In this document: in pieces, positions 1 to 9,720 of the stretch
Numbering within the stretch: the stretch's first letter is position 1
Layout: each line of letters opens with the position of its first letter
DNA from: Rhodospirillales bacterium
GTDB lineage: Bacteria; Pseudomonadota; Alphaproteobacteria; Rhodospirillales; JANQFP01
Direction of reading: 5' to 3'
Assembly: GCA_028277795.1 (NCBI GenBank)
Contig: JANQFP010000158.1
Span: forward strand, 1 to 54,130
Length of the DNA stretch: 54,130 nucleotides
Notes under the pieces: model-generated
Databases searched by the model: none
Seen by the model: only the letters and a program-made list of their open reading frames with translations
Told to the model about the DNA's origin: nothing
Made by a program: the position numbers and the translations under genes

Positions 1-64
1 ACGCTGGACGATGGTCAGCCATCGCCTGCGCGCCCCCTCCTGCCGAGGACGCGGGACAGGCGAT

Positions 65-99
65 CGTATGGGCACCATATGTCTCATCCAGACCACTAG
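65..99. repeat. Terminal inverted repeat, left copy
   Basis: This 35-bp stretch is the reverse complement of positions 54032-54066 at the other end of the window, with two mismatches (33 of 35 match). Looser similarity continues outward to the window edge on both sides. No transposase is visible next to it. The simplest reading is a dispersed repeat at which the contig was broken; the end of an insertion sequence lying outside the window is possible. Confidence 0.7.
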
Positions 100-102
100 C
101 CC

Positions 103-1281
103 TCAGGGCAGGGCGTCGAGGGGCCACTGCGGCAGATCGTCGGGGCGGTCCCGCCGCAGGTCCAGGAACTGCTGGGCTCGGTCTTCGCCCTCCCCGCGCA
201 GGGTGTCGATGAAGGTCGGGCTGCGGTCGAACTTCGACGGGACCTTCAGGGGCCGGCTCCGGTCTTCGCTCATGGTGATGACATAGAGCTTGATCTCCTT
301 GTGGTGATCGGCGAAGCAGCGGCCGCCCCCTGGGTCTCCGTAGTCGCAGACCCACTTGTTGACCGTCTGGATGAACGACAGCTCCTGATTGAGGGACAGG
401 TTGCCGGCCAGTTCGTTGCGGCGGTCGAAGATGTCCTCGAGGGTGACCGGCGGGTCGTCGCGCCGCTGGGGATTGATGCGGATCACCCAGATCTCGTCCG
501 GGACCTCGTCCCGGTCGACCGCGGTGACGAAGTTCCGGACCGGCGGATTCTGGGAGTAGAGCCCGTCCCAGAAGCGGCGCAGGCGCCCCGAGGCGGTGCG
601 CAGATCACCGACGGTCTCCGCCTTGCGGATGGTCGGCAGGGTCCCGGAGGCCCGCACCGCGGCATAGCCGATGTCGCAGTCGGACCAGGAGTCGGCCTTG
701 GAATCGAAGGCGAAGAAAGTTCCCTCCAGGATATCGATGGCACCGATCAGCAGCCGGGGTACGGCTTGCGGCTGGTCGATGTCGGCAAGCTCCGGCGCCA
801 CCGACTCCAGCAGGGCCTGGAAATCGTGGAACTCCTTGCGGAAGTCCATGGCGTCGCGGTCGCCCCAGATCGTCTTGTGGGCGAAGGAATAGGCGTCCAG
901 TGCATTCATCATGAACCCGTGGGGCGGCGAGTAGGGGCTCATCTCGGGGAACGGCATGCCCCGTTCCTTGGCGAAGAAGAGCTGCTGGACCATCAGGTTG
1001 AACAGCCATTCTCCTTGCTTCTTGGCCGAGAAGGTCTCCCACAGCCGGTCCAGAGTGGCGATGGCTTCGTCCGGGTTGCCGTCCCGGTCTCCTTTGCGGA
1101 CCAGGCCGTACCAGGCAGCGAAGGCGCATAACGCCCCTGCGGACGTCCCGCTCAACCCGGTGATCCGGAAGGCGTCGTCGTGGCTCTGTTGGAACTCGAG
1201 GATGCGGCGCAAGACGCCATAGGCGAAGGCCCCGTGGGTTCCCCCACCCTGGCAGGCGATGGCGACGGTCGGCGCGGCCAT
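103..1281 (-). CDS. Patatin-like phospholipase family protein
   Basis: A 392-residue probable lipid acyl hydrolase. The N-terminus holds the glycine-rich oxyanion-hole motif GGGTHGA, followed by the nucleophile elbow GTSAG (G-x-S-x-G, serine nucleophile) and a later DG motif in WDGLYSQ, which would supply the catalytic aspartate of the patatin Ser-Asp dyad. No signal peptide is seen, so it is probably cytoplasmic or membrane-associated. The reading frame is open further upstream to 1380, but the ATG at 1281 is preceded by a purine-rich GAGGGGGA ribosome site and starts right before the conserved motif, so I chose it. It is divergent from the sensor kinase at 1470 and stands alone on its strand. 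The exact substrate (phospholipid or poly-hydroxyalkanoate-type ester) cannot be told from the sequence. Confidence 0.85.
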   Translation of the reverse strand: MAAPTVAIACQGGGTHGAFAYGVLRRILEFQQSHDDAFRITGLSGTSAGALCAFAAWYGLVRKGDRDGNPDEAIATLDRLWETFSAKKQGEWLFNLMVQQLFFAKERGMPFPEMSPYSPPHGFMMNALDAYSFAHKTIWGDRDAMDFRKEFHDFQALLESVAPELADIDQPQAVPRLLIGAIDILEGTFFAFDSKADSWSDCDIGYAAVRASGTLPTIRKAETVGDLRTASGRLRRFWDGLYSQNPPVRNFVTAVDRDEVPDEIWVIRINPQRRDDPPVTLEDIFDRRNELAGNLSLNQELSFIQTVNKWVCDYGDPGGGRCFADHHKEIKLYVITMSEDRSRPLKVPSKFDRSPTFIDTLRGEGEDRAQQFLDLRRDRPDDLPQWPLDALP

Positions 1282-1469
1282 GTCGATTCCCCCTCTTTTC
1301 GTCGACGGGCCGCCGGCGAGGCGGTGCCACACCATACCTGGATCGCCACCCGCGATGCGACAGGGAACATGCCGCCGCACTTCGTTCGTTCACGGACGGC
1401 ATGGTATGATGACCGAAAGGAAGCAGGGGATCCGGGCGCCATGCACAGTGGCCTCGGCACGACTTGCCG

Positions 1470-3947
1470 ATGACCGTCCGATCGGCCGCGAACCGGTGGC
1501 GTTCCCGTTTCCGGAAGGCGGGGCTTGCCGAGGCCTTGGGGTTCGCCGTCGGGGCCATCCTGCTGGCGGCGATTTCGGTGGTCCAGGATCTGGTCAGCGG
1601 TGAAGCGCACTCGCTCGACAGTCATGTGATTTCAGTTCTGCTCGGCGGCGCCGCCGGGGTGATCGCGGCGTTCGTACGCCGGCGCGACTTGGCGCACCGG
1701 ACGACGGCCGAGCAGGCCCTGATCAGCAGCGAGGAGCGGTTTCGGGGCGCCTTCGAAAACGCCAACGTAGGCATGTCGCTGGTGCGGCCCGACGGGCGGT
1801 TCTTCATGGTCAACCGCGCCTACTGCCAGATGATCGGTCTCCCCGAAAGCGAGCTGGTGACCAAGACGGTGGCCGACATCACCCATCCCGATGACCGCGA
1901 GGACAACGATGCTCTCAACCGCCGGCTTTGGGCGGGCGGCATGGAGGGCGATTCCTTTGCCACCGAGAAGCGGTATCTGCGCGGCGACGGCGAGGTGGTC
2001 TGGGGGTCCGTCACCGTGTCCCTGGTCCGTGACGCCGATGGCCGCCCGCTCTACTCCATCGGGCAGGCGATCGACGTCACCCAACGGCGGCGCGCCGAGC
2101 AGGCTTTGAGGGACAGCGAGCGGCGCTACCGTCAGCTGGTCGAGCTGGCGCCCGATCCCATCTACATCGACCACGAGGGGCGGTTCGCCCTGGTGAATCC
2201 GAGCGCCGCGAGGATGCTGGGCGCCGACGGCGCGGATGCGCTTCTGGGCCAGTCGGTGCTCGACCGGGTCCATCCGGACTTCAGCGGCGCCGTCAGCGAA
2301 GGCGCCCGCCGCATCGTCGAGCAGGGGCGGCCGGTACGGGCGGCGGTGATGAAGTTCGTCGGCCTGGACGGGCGCGTTTCCGACGTCGAGGTCACGGCCG
2401 GTCCGGTGGCGTGGGGAAGCGGAACGGCGATCATCGTCCTGGCCCGTGACATCAGCCGCCGAATGGAGGCCGAACGGGCCTTGCGCGAAAGCCAGGAACG
2501 TCTCGAGGCCATCGCCGACAACTCGCCGGCCGCCATCTACCTGAAGGACCGGGAGGGCCGCTATCTGTTCGTCAACCGACGGTTCGAGATCCTTTACGAG
2601 CTCGATGCCGATGCCGCGGTTGGCCGCACCCTCCGGGAGATCATCGGCGAGGAAATCGCGGCGGGCTCCGAGGCCCAGGACCGGGAGGTCCTGGAACGGG
2701 GCGCGACGATCACCCGGGAGATCACGGATCACCGCGAGGGCACGGTCCTCACGCTGATGGTGACCAAGTTCCCGGTCCCGGGGCCCGACGGAACACCCAT
2801 CGGACTGGGTGGGGTCGATACCGACATCACCGACCGCAAGCGCGTCGAGGAAGCGCTGCGCCAGGGCGAGGAGCGCTTCCGCATCATCGCCGAGACCTCG
2901 CCGGTCGCCATCGTCATCAGTCGGACCGCCGATGCCGGCATCCTCTATTGCAACGGACGGGCGGGCGAGCTGCTGGGTCGGCCCGTGATCGAGCTGGTCG
3001 GGCGGTCCGTTGCCGACTTCTTCGACGACCCGGCCCAGCACCAGGCCCTGATCAGCGGCCTGGAAAGCGGTCCGCCGGTGCGCAACGAGGCGGTCCGTTG
3101 CCACTGTGCGGACGGGTCGTGGCGTTGGGCCCTGGTGTCCATGCACGCGCTGAAGTTCCAGGGCGAAGACGCCGTCGTGGTGGCGGCCATGGACGTCACC
3201 GAGATGCGGCAGACCCAGGCCCAGCTCATCCAGGCGTCGAAGATGGCGACCCTCGGCGAGATGGCGACGGGCATCGCCCACGAACTCAACCAGCCGCTCA
3301 ACATCATCCGCATGTCGGCCGACAGCATGCTGGACCTGATGGACGACAAGGACCTGCCCCCCAAGACACTGACCAACAAATTGGCGCTGATATCGGGTCA
3401 GACCGAGCGGGCGGCGGCCATCATCGACCACATGCGGGTGTTGGGCCGGCGGTCGCCGGAGTCCGTCGAGGCGTTCGATCCGCGTGAGGCGGTGGAGAGC
3501 GCCCTCGGTCTGGTCAGCGCCCAGTTCGAGGCGCGCAACATCGAGCTGGTGGTGGACCTGCCCGAGACCTGCCGCTGGGTCTCGGGATGGCCGGTCCAAC
3601 TCGAACAGGTTCTTCTCAATCTGCTCGGCAATGCCCGCGACGCCATCGAGTACGGCAACCACGGGCGGAGGCGGAACGCCCATCCCATGCGCATCACCGT
3701 TGGCCTTCGGGACAACGGGCAGGGCGACCACGTCGGGCTGGTGGTCGAGGACTCGGGCGGCGGCATTCGCGAGGATATCCTGGACCGCATCTTCGAGCCC
3801 TTTTTCACGACCAAGGACGTCGGCAAGGGAACCGGGCTCGGGCTGTCCATCTCCTACGGCATCATGAGGGACATGGGGGGCGGCATCGAGGCCGCCAACG
3901 TGGACGGGGGCGCCCGTTTCACCGTGACCCTGCCGGTGGCCGACTGA
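1470..3947 (+). CDS. Membrane-bound multi-PAS sensor histidine kinase
   Basis: An 825-residue sensor kinase. Two hydrophobic segments near residues 19-39 and 53-70 form an N-terminal anchor with almost no periplasmic loop. About four PAS domains follow (roughly 88-200, 205-325, 335-450 and 455-575), then a HisKA domain with the phospho-accepting His near residue 604 in GIAHELNQPLN. The HATPase domain has the N box (LLNLLGNARDAI), G1 (VEDSGGGI), F box (FEPFFTT) and G2 (GKGTGLGLS). All catalytic boxes are intact. There is no receiver domain and no response-regulator gene nearby, so it is an orphan whose partner is elsewhere. A TTG two codons upstream (1464) is an alternative start. A possible -10 TATGAT lies at 1405-1410, without a convincing -35. 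The sensed signal is unknown. Confidence 0.9.
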   Translation: MTVRSAANRWRSRFRKAGLAEALGFAVGAILLAAISVVQDLVSGEAHSLDSHVISVLLGGAAGVIAAFVRRRDLAHRTTAEQALISSEERFRGAFENANVGMSLVRPDGRFFMVNRAYCQMIGLPESELVTKTVADITHPDDREDNDALNRRLWAGGMEGDSFATEKRYLRGDGEVVWGSVTVSLVRDADGRPLYSIGQAIDVTQRRRAEQALRDSERRYRQLVELAPDPIYIDHEGRFALVNPSAARMLGADGADALLGQSVLDRVHPDFSGAVSEGARRIVEQGRPVRAAVMKFVGLDGRVSDVEVTAGPVAWGSGTAIIVLARDISRRMEAERALRESQERLEAIADNSPAAIYLKDREGRYLFVNRRFEILYELDADAAVGRTLREIIGEEIAAGSEAQDREVLERGATITREITDHREGTVLTLMVTKFPVPGPDGTPIGLGGVDTDITDRKRVEEALRQGEERFRIIAETSPVAIVISRTADAGILYCNGRAGELLGRPVIELVGRSVADFFDDPAQHQALISGLESGPPVRNEAVRCHCADGSWRWALVSMHALKFQGEDAVVVAAMDVTEMRQTQAQLIQASKMATLGEMATGIAHELNQPLNIIRMSADSMLDLMDDKDLPPKTLTNKLALISGQTERAAAIIDHMRVLGRRSPESVEAFDPREAVESALGLVSAQFEARNIELVVDLPETCRWVSGWPVQLEQVLLNLLGNARDAIEYGNHGRRRNAHPMRITVGLRDNGQGDHVGLVVEDSGGGIREDILDRIFEPFFTTKDVGKGTGLGLSISYGIMRDMGGGIEAANVDGGARFTVTLPVAD

Positions 3948-3967
3948 GGGATCGGCGTCGGCCGCGA

Positions 3968-4540
3968 TCAGGTGGTGCGGCCGACCGGAACGTCGTGGAC
4001 GTGGACGTCGTGGGCCGAATGGCGCGACAGGATCTCGGTCGCCCGCTGCTCATGGTCCTCGTCGCGGGTCCACACCCACAGCAGAAGCCCGCCCTTGTCC
4101 AACTGCTCGTGCAGGTGCTTGGCGTGCTGATGCTGGATCAAGGCGACCAGGACCTCGCCGATGCCGGCGCCCATGCTGCCCGCGGCGACGGCCCCGATGA
4201 TGGCTGTTGCCAGGGTGCCGCCGCTGGCGACGATGACGCCCGCTGCGGCGACGGCTCCCACGTACAGGAGGCCGCCGATGAGGCCCCCCTCGGCGTCGCC
4301 CAGCGACGCGGTGGAGAGGAACGCGGTACGCGGGACCCGCGTATCGTCCTCGAGCTCCTGGACCCGGCTGTACTTGTGGCCGAGCTTCTCCTCGACCGCC
4401 TTCTCGCTGGCCAGGAGGCTGATTTCGGCCCGGTTGAACCCGGAGCTCAGCAGCTCGTCGACGGCACTTTCCAGGGCTTCGGCGTTGTCGAAGACCCCGA
4501 CCGCCTCGCGCAGAGTCTCCTTCGGCGCTGTGTCCGACAT
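3968..4540 (-). CDS. General stress protein 17M/YflT-like domain protein
   Basis: A 190-residue protein whose N-terminal part (VFDNAEALESAVDELLSSGF) resembles the small alpha/beta domain of heat-induced stress proteins of the YflT/17M type. The middle (about residues 85-135) is a glycine/alanine-rich hydrophobic stretch of the glycine-zipper kind that could insert in a membrane. The C-terminus is rich in His (QHQHAKHLHEQ and HSAHDVHVHDV). The start was chosen because ATG 4540 follows a G-rich ribosome site (AAAGGGGGGGAC); longer open frame to 4894 has no family similarity. It converges on the sensor kinase gene, with about 20 bp between stop codons. Stress function is by similarity only. Confidence 0.6.
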   Translation of the reverse strand: MSDTAPKETLREAVGVFDNAEALESAVDELLSSGFNRAEISLLASEKAVEEKLGHKYSRVQELEDDTRVPRTAFLSTASLGDAEGGLIGGLLYVGAVAAAGVIVASGGTLATAIIGAVAAGSMGAGIGEVLVALIQHQHAKHLHEQLDKGGLLLWVWTRDEDHEQRATEILSRHSAHDVHVHDVPVGRTT

Positions 4541-4629
4541 GTCCCCCCCTTTCGGTTGTCCGTGCGCGCGCCCGGAATCATACACCCGTCGCGCAGGGCC
4601 ACCAAGGCGGGGGCATGGATAGGGGTCCT

Positions 4630-5745
4630 CTATGGCGGGCCGTCGGTGCCGCCGCGGGCGATCCATCCACCGCCGAGGACCCGCTGGTCCCGGTAGAAGA
4701 CACAGGCCTGGCCGGGCGCGACGCCGGCGCACGGTTGGTCGAGCGTGACCAGCGCCCCGTCGTCGCCGTGCCGCCGCACGGTGGCCGGCACGGGGGCCAT
4801 GGTCGAGCGCACCTTGACGTGGACGCCCACCCCGTCGTCGGGCAGGGCGTCGCCGTCCAGCCAGTTCACGGCGCCCAGCGTGAAGCGGCCGCACAGGAGG
4901 GCGGCGTAGGGGCCGACGACCACGCGACCATGCTCCGGCTCCAGGCGCACCACGTAGAGGGGGGCCCTGGCGCTGACGCCGAGGCCGCGCCGCTGGCCCA
5001 CCGTGAACCGCGCGATGCCGTCGTGCCGTCCCAGGACCCGGCCGTCCACGTGAACGATCTCCCCGGGCTCGGAGGCGCCCGGGCGCAGGGCCTCGACCAG
5101 GTCCCCATAGGTGCCGTCGCGGACGAAGCAGATGTCCTGGCTGTCGGGCTTGGCCGCCACCGGCAGGTCGTGGCGCCGGGCCAGGGCCCGGGTGGTTTCC
5201 TTGTCGAGTTCTCCGATAGGGAACCTCAGGTTGGCCAGCTGCGGCCGGGTGGTGGCGAACAGGAAATAGCTCTGGTCGCGGGCGGCGTCGGCCCCGCGAT
5301 GCAGTTCCGGGCCGTCGTCGCCCCGGCGCCAGCGGGCGTAATGGCCGGTGGCCAGGGCGTCGGCGCCCAGGTCGCGGGCGACGCCCAGGAGGTCGGTGAA
5401 CTTGACGGTCTCATTGCAGCGGATGCAGGGGATCGGGGTTTCGCCGGCCAGGTAGGCGTCGGCGAAGTCGTCGATCACCGCCTCGCGGAAGCGGGCCCGC
5501 ATGTCGAGCACGTAGTGAGGCATGCCCAGACGGTCGGCGACGCGCCGGGCGTCCTCGACGTCGCGGCCGGCACAGCAGGCGCCGGGCCGGCCGCCGGCGT
5601 CGTCGGTGAGCCGCAGGGTGATTCCGATCACGTCGAATCCCTGGTCCACCAGCAGCGCCGCCGTGGTCGACGAATCCACTCCGCCCGACATGGCGACCAC
5701 CACGCGGGTGTCCTGCGGCGACTTGTCGATGCCCAGGGCGTTCAT
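4630..5745 (-). CDS. mnmA: tRNA-specific 2-thiouridylase MnmA
   Basis: A 371-residue enzyme of normal MnmA length that puts the 2-thio group on U34 of tRNA-Lys, -Glu and -Gln. It shows the PP-loop ATP site SGGVDSS near residue 20, the substrate motif [10 protein letters not shown], and two catalytic cysteines: one in the GACCAGRD region and one in DSQDICF. In well-studied bacteria the sulfur comes from IscS, directly or through a relay. Here mnmA is the last gene of the ISC cluster, 36 bp after tenA on the same strand, so its sulfur donor is made by the same transcription unit. A 5' ATG at 5745 gives the canonical N-terminus. Confidence 0.96.
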   Translation of the reverse strand: MNALGIDKSPQDTRVVVAMSGGVDSSTTAALLVDQGFDVIGITLRLTDDAGGRPGACCAGRDVEDARRVADRLGMPHYVLDMRARFREAVIDDFADAYLAGETPIPCIRCNETVKFTDLLGVARDLGADALATGHYARWRRGDDGPELHRGADAARDQSYFLFATTRPQLANLRFPIGELDKETTRALARRHDLPVAAKPDSQDICFVRDGTYGDLVEALRPGASEPGEIVHVDGRVLGRHDGIARFTVGQRRGLGVSARAPLYVVRLEPEHGRVVVGPYAALLCGRFTLGAVNWLDGDALPDDGVGVHVKVRSTMAPVPATVRRHGDDGALVTLDQPCAGVAPGQACVFYRDQRVLGGGWIARGGTDGPP

Positions 5746-5781
5746 GGCGCCACTATAGCGAACGGCGGTCGGCCGGCGCCA

Positions 5782-6465
5782 TCACGGCGCCGCCGCCAGA
5801 CCCATGTCCCAGAAAGCCGTCTCCAGACGCGTCGCCCGACGGAAGGTGGCGGCGAGGCCGGCAAAACGGCCGAGGCCGCCGCGCCGGTCCATCAATTGGT
5901 CCAGGTGCCCGACCTCCGCCCGCGCCACCTCCTGGTAGTCGTCGGACGCGTACATGTCGATCCAGTCGGCGTAGGGATTGCCGTCCCGCCGGGTCCCGGG
6001 ATCGGCGGCCAGGTCGGCGCCGATCTCGGCATAGCCGACGATGCACGGGGCCAGGGCCACATGCAGATCCAATAGATCGCCGGACGATCCCGTCTCCAAG
6101 ACGTACCGGGTATAGGCGAGGGTGGCGTCCGCCTCCGGCTCGGCCGCCATGGCGTCCTCGCTCAGGCCCCAGCCGGCGCAGTAGGTGACATGCAGGCCCA
6201 TTTCCGCGTCGATGATGGCGCTCAGGGCCCGCGCCGCCTGGCGGATGTCGGCGATGGTGTCGGCCTTGTAGGCGGCCAGGCCGTAGGCGCGGGCGAAATG
6301 GATCAGGAACAGGTAGTCCTGGGCCAGATAGCGGCGGAAGCAGGGCTCGGGGAGGCTGCCGTCGGCGAGGCCGCGGACGAAAGCGTGGCGGGTGTAGGCG
6401 GCCCAGTCGTCGGCGCAGGACTCGACCAGCCGGGCCATCAGGCTGCTGAGTCCGGCAACCCTCAC
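5782..6465 (-). CDS. tenA: TenA family protein (thiaminase II, thiamine salvage)
   Basis: A 227-residue all-helical TenA-type enzyme that would hydrolyse amino-HMP or thiamine breakdown products so that the pyrimidine can be reused. The catalytic cysteine is kept (ALAPCIVGYAEIG), placing it in the TenA_C group, and a C-terminal glutamate occurs in the LETAFWDMG motif. The GTG start at 6465 overlaps the iscX stop codon (GTGA) and has GAGGAG a few bases upstream, which suggests translational coupling; an internal ATG at 6438 would give 218 residues. No TPP riboswitch is visible because the gene sits inside the ISC operon, which is an uncommon home for it. Confidence 0.88.
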   Translation of the reverse strand: MRVAGLSSLMARLVESCADDWAAYTRHAFVRGLADGSLPEPCFRRYLAQDYLFLIHFARAYGLAAYKADTIADIRQAARALSAIIDAEMGLHVTYCAGWGLSEDAMAAEPEADATLAYTRYVLETGSSGDLLDLHVALAPCIVGYAEIGADLAADPGTRRDGNPYADWIDMYASDDYQEVARAEVGHLDQLMDRRGGLGRFAGLAATFRRATRLETAFWDMGLAAAP

Positions 6466-6662
6466 CCGCGCTCCTCGATCCACGCCATCTGGATGGCCTC
6501 GAGGATCTTCTCGTTGGACTTGTTGGGGTCGTCGTCGAAATCGGGGAGGTCCTGCACCCACTTCCAGAGGTCGGTGAAGCGGAGGTTGACCACGTCCACG
6601 TCCGGGTGGGCGTCCTCCAGCTCGATGGCGATGTCGTGCACGTCGGTCCAACGCAGGCCCAT
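6462..6662 (-). CDS. iscX: Fe-S assembly protein IscX (YfhJ)
   Basis: A 66-residue acidic protein typical of IscX in length and sequence: it begins GLRWTDVHDIAIEL, contains DVVNLRFTDLWKWV, and ends IQMAWIEER. IscX binds IscS and modulates sulfur and iron delivery, with frataxin-like behaviour. The ATG is preceded by GGGAGAAC. It follows fdx by about 30 bp and overlaps tenA by 4 bp. Its position as the last classical isc gene matches the E. coli order. Confidence 0.95.
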   Translation of the reverse strand: MGLRWTDVHDIAIELEDAHPDVDVVNLRFTDLWKWVQDLPDFDDDPNKSNEKILEAIQMAWIEERG

Positions 6663-6693
6663 GGACGTTCTCCCTGGTCGACGGCCCGAGGGC

Positions 6694-7026
6694 CTACTCG
6701 ACCATCATGTTGCGGGTGGCGGCGGGCAGGGTGACCACCAGCCCGTCCAGGTCGGGGGTCATCTTGATCTGGCAACCGAGCCGCGAGGTATGGGTGAGCC
6801 CGAAAGCCAGGTCCAGCATGTCCTCCTCCTCCTCGGTGCTTTCGTCCAGCCGGTCGAACCAGTCCGCATCGACGATCACGTGGCAGGTGGAGCAGGCCAG
6901 GGATCCCTCGCAGGCGCCTTCCAGGTTGATCCCGTTGCGGTGCGCGATCTCCAGCACCGACAGGCCCTCGGGCGCCTCGACGTCATGGCGGGTGCCGTTG
7001 GCGTCGATGAAGGTCATCTTAGGCAT
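6694..7026 (-). CDS. fdx: ISC [2Fe-2S] ferredoxin
   Basis: A 110-residue adrenodoxin-type ferredoxin. The cluster ligands are visible as [10 protein letters not shown] plus the distal Cys in RLGCQI. It donates electrons during cluster assembly on IscU. I chose the ATG at 7026 because homologues begin with MPKMTFID; a GTG at 7038 that overlaps the hscA stop codon (GTGA) would add four residues and couple translation. It lies between hscA and iscX as in other ISC operons. Confidence 0.95.
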   Translation of the reverse strand: MPKMTFIDANGTRHDVEAPEGLSVLEIAHRNGINLEGACEGSLACSTCHVIVDADWFDRLDESTEEEEDMLDLAFGLTHTSRLGCQIKMTPDLDGLVVTLPAATRNMMVE

Positions 7027-7034
7027 GGTCACCG

Positions 7035-8960
7035 TCACTCCTGGCCTCGGTCTGCATCTTGGTCCGGCCCGCCGTCGAACTCTTCCACCCGGTGGCCGGC
7101 CAAGGCCCGACGGACGCCCCGGTCCATCCGCCGCTCGGCGAACGGCCGGGTGATCTCTTCGAGGGACATGACCGCGGCATCGATGGCGTCGCGGTCGTCG
7201 CCGGCCGCCGCCGAGCGCACCGCCGTCATCGCATCACCGATGCGCGCCCGCTCGTCGGCTTCCAACAGGTCTCCATCGGCCGCCACCGCGGCCGCCACCG
7301 CGCCGAGGGCGCGTTCGGCTTCGACCCGGGATTCGGTGATCAGACGCCGTGCCATGTCCTCGGCGGCGTGCTTCATGCTGTCGTACAGCATGGTCGACAT
7401 TTCGTCTTCCGTCAGACCGTAGGAGGGCTTGACGGCCACGTGCTGCTCGATGCCGGTGGTGTCCTCGTGGGCCGACACGGTGAGCAGGCCGTCGGCGTCG
7501 ACCGCGAAAGCGACCCGGATGCGGGCCGCGCCGGCGGTCATGGCCGGGATGCCGTGCAACTCGAAATGGGCCAGGGACCGGCACTGGTCGGCCAGTTCCC
7601 GCTCCCCTTGGAGGACGTGGATGGACATGGCCGTCTGGCCGTCCTGGAAGGTGGTGAACTCCTGTGCCTTGGCCACCGGCACAGGGGTGTTGCGGGGGAT
7701 GATCTTCTCGACCAGACCACCCATGGTCTCGATGCCCAGGCTGAGCGGCGTGACGTCCAGCAGCAGGGTGTCGGATCCGCGGGTCAGGGCCTCCGCCTGC
7801 AGGGCGGCGCCGTCGGCCACCACTTCGTCGGGATTGATGCCGGACAGGGGCTCCTGGCCGAACACCTCGGCGACCCGCCGGCGCACCAGCGGCACGCGGG
7901 TCGAGCCCCCGACCAGGACCACGCCCTTGACGTCGGCGGCGGTCACGCCGGCATCCTCGAGCACCCCGTCGCACAGCTTGACGGTGCGCTCGACCAGCGG
8001 GGCGATGAGGGCCTCCAGGGTGGCCCGATCGAGGCGGTGCATGGTCTGGGTCCCGTCGGCGTCCAGGCTCCACTCGCCCGCGTCCTGTTTGGTCAGGCAC
8101 TCCTTGGCCAGCCGGGCCGACATCAAGGCCATCTTGACTTCGGCGCTGCTGAGGGACGACTCGCCGAGGCTGGCCGCGCGCTCGGCCAGGAAGTGCTCGG
8201 CCACGGCGTGGTCGAAGTCGTCGCCGCCGAGGGCCGAATCGCCGCCGGTGGCCAGCACCTGGAAGACGCCCTTCTCCATGCGCAGCAGCGAGATGTCGAA
8301 GGTGCCGCCGCCCAGGTCGTAGACCACGTACAGCCCTTCCGCCCCCTCGTCGAGGCCGTAGGCCAGCGCCGCCGCCGTCGGCTCGTTGACCAGCCGCAGC
8401 ACGTCGAGGCCGGCCAGGCGCGCCGCGTCCTTGGTGGCGGTGCGGGCGGCATCGTCAAAATAGGCGGGCACCGTGACCACGGCCCGGTCCACCGTCCGGC
8501 CGAGATGATCCTCCGCCCGCTCCTTCAGCGCCTTCAGGATCTCGGCGGAGATCTCGACCGGGGTCAGGCTATGGCCGGCGACCTTGAGGCGGACCATGCC
8601 GCCGTCGGCCGCCGGCTCCACCTCGAAGGGCAGCGTCCCGGCCAGGCTCTTGACGTCCTCGACCCCCCGCCCCATCAGACGCTTGACCGAGGTGACCACC
8701 GCGTCCGGGCGGTCGAGCAGCAGGCGCCGGGCCAGCTCGCCGACCACCGCCGAGCCGTCGGCCGCGTACGCCACCACCGAAGGCACCAGGGACCGTCCGT
8801 CGCCGTCGCGCAGGACCTCGGTGTGGCCGTCGCCGCGGATGGCGACCACCGAATTGGTGGTGCCCAGGTCGATGCCCACCGCCGCCGTCTCGGTTCCCGC
8901 GTGGGGAATCGGGGTCTCGCCGGGCTCGTGGATTTGCAGCATGGGCTCGGCCACGGTCAC
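7035..8960 (-). CDS. hscA: Fe-S protein assembly chaperone HscA (Hsp70 type)
   Basis: A 641-residue specialised Hsp70. The ATPase domain shows GIDLGTTNS, the phosphate motif [10 protein letters not shown] and [10 protein letters not shown]; the substrate-binding domain begins around [14 protein letters not shown]. HscA with HscB binds the LPPVK motif of IscU and drives cluster transfer. The GTG at 8960 overlaps the hscB stop codon; an ATG six codons later (8942) gives MLQIHEPG, closer to the usual HscA N-terminus, and is a good alternative. Full length, no disruption. Confidence 0.96.
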   Translation of the reverse strand: MTVAEPMLQIHEPGETPIPHAGTETAAVGIDLGTTNSVVAIRGDGHTEVLRDGDGRSLVPSVVAYAADGSAVVGELARRLLLDRPDAVVTSVKRLMGRGVEDVKSLAGTLPFEVEPAADGGMVRLKVAGHSLTPVEISAEILKALKERAEDHLGRTVDRAVVTVPAYFDDAARTATKDAARLAGLDVLRLVNEPTAAALAYGLDEGAEGLYVVYDLGGGTFDISLLRMEKGVFQVLATGGDSALGGDDFDHAVAEHFLAERAASLGESSLSSAEVKMALMSARLAKECLTKQDAGEWSLDADGTQTMHRLDRATLEALIAPLVERTVKLCDGVLEDAGVTAADVKGVVLVGGSTRVPLVRRRVAEVFGQEPLSGINPDEVVADGAALQAEALTRGSDTLLLDVTPLSLGIETMGGLVEKIIPRNTPVPVAKAQEFTTFQDGQTAMSIHVLQGERELADQCRSLAHFELHGIPAMTAGAARIRVAFAVDADGLLTVSAHEDTTGIEQHVAVKPSYGLTEDEMSTMLYDSMKHAAEDMARRLITESRVEAERALGAVAAAVAADGDLLEADERARIGDAMTAVRSAAAGDDRDAIDAAVMSLEEITRPFAERRMDRGVRRALAGHRVEEFDGGPDQDADRGQE

Positions 8961-9619
8961 ACCCCCGGGCCGATCTGAGCCCGGCGCACGCGGGTCTCCT
9001 CGGCCAGCTTGCGCAGGTACTTGAGCCGTGTCGTCAATCGACAGGCGCCCTCCAGGTCACCGTCGCCGAAGAGCACGGAAATCTGCTCGATGCAGTCGGC
9101 GATGTCCTGTCGCGCCCGCCGCTCGAGGCCGTCCACCTGCTCCACGGTATCGGCATCGGCCAACGCCTCGCGCAGCTCCATGCTTTCGGTGAGCAGGGCG
9201 GTGTCGTTGACCAGGTGGCAGCCTTCGGGCAGGACGCCCGAGCCCTTGAGATGGACCAGATAGTCGGCCCGGCGCAGGGGGTCCTTCAGGGTCTCGTAGG
9301 CGTCGTTGAGGGCGACCGCCTGCTGCTGGGACAGGGTCCGTTCGCGGGGAGTCCGGGTGGCGAAGCGGTCCGGGTGGAGCTGCCGTTGCAGGTCGAAGTA
9401 CCGGCGGTCGAGCACCGTTTCGTCCACGTCGAACTCGACCGCCAGGCCGAGGCGGATGAAGTGGTCGACCGGCGCCGGCGGTTGCACGGCGGTGCAGGTG
9501 GGGCAGAACGGCTCGGTTCCGGCAACCGGTCCCTGGCACGACCAGCAGGCGGCGGGCCGCGCCTCGCCCGGTGGGGCTGTCGCGCGCCGGATCTGCGCCA
9601 CCTGATTGCCTTTCTCCAT
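8957..9619 (-). CDS. hscB: Co-chaperone HscB with N-terminal zinc-finger-like domain
   Basis: A 220-residue J-type co-chaperone that delivers IscU to HscA. The J domain holds the HPD motif (QLHPDRF) and is followed by the C-terminal three-helix IscU-binding domain. Before the J domain is a CxxC-x(10)-CxxC module (CWSCQGPVAGTEPFCPTC), which E. coli HscB lacks but mitochondrial HSC20/HSCB has. The ATG at 9619 is chosen because the frame before it (to 9661) shows no conservation. Four-base overlap with hscA. About 100 bp separate it from iscA, and part of a dispersed repeat (CTAGTGGTCTG, 9630-9640) lies just upstream of the start. Confidence 0.93.
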   Translation of the reverse strand: MEKGNQVAQIRRATAPPGEARPAACWSCQGPVAGTEPFCPTCTAVQPPAPVDHFIRLGLAVEFDVDETVLDRRYFDLQRQLHPDRFATRTPRERTLSQQQAVALNDAYETLKDPLRRADYLVHLKGSGVLPEGCHLVNDTALLTESMELREALADADTVEQVDGLERRARQDIADCIEQISVLFGDGDLEGACRLTTRLKYLRKLAEETRVRRAQIGPGV

Positions 9620-9720
9620 CTTTGTTGACCTAGTGGTCTGTAAAAGCCCGGCCGCCCCCACCGGGAGCGGCCGCCGCCTTCATGGCCGGTGCGCCGCCCG
9701 CGCGGGGCGCCCGGCGGACG

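Noticed and set aside
7059-8978. 639-aa plus-strand frame opposite hscA
   Set aside because: Antisense shadow of a strongly conserved Hsp70 gene.
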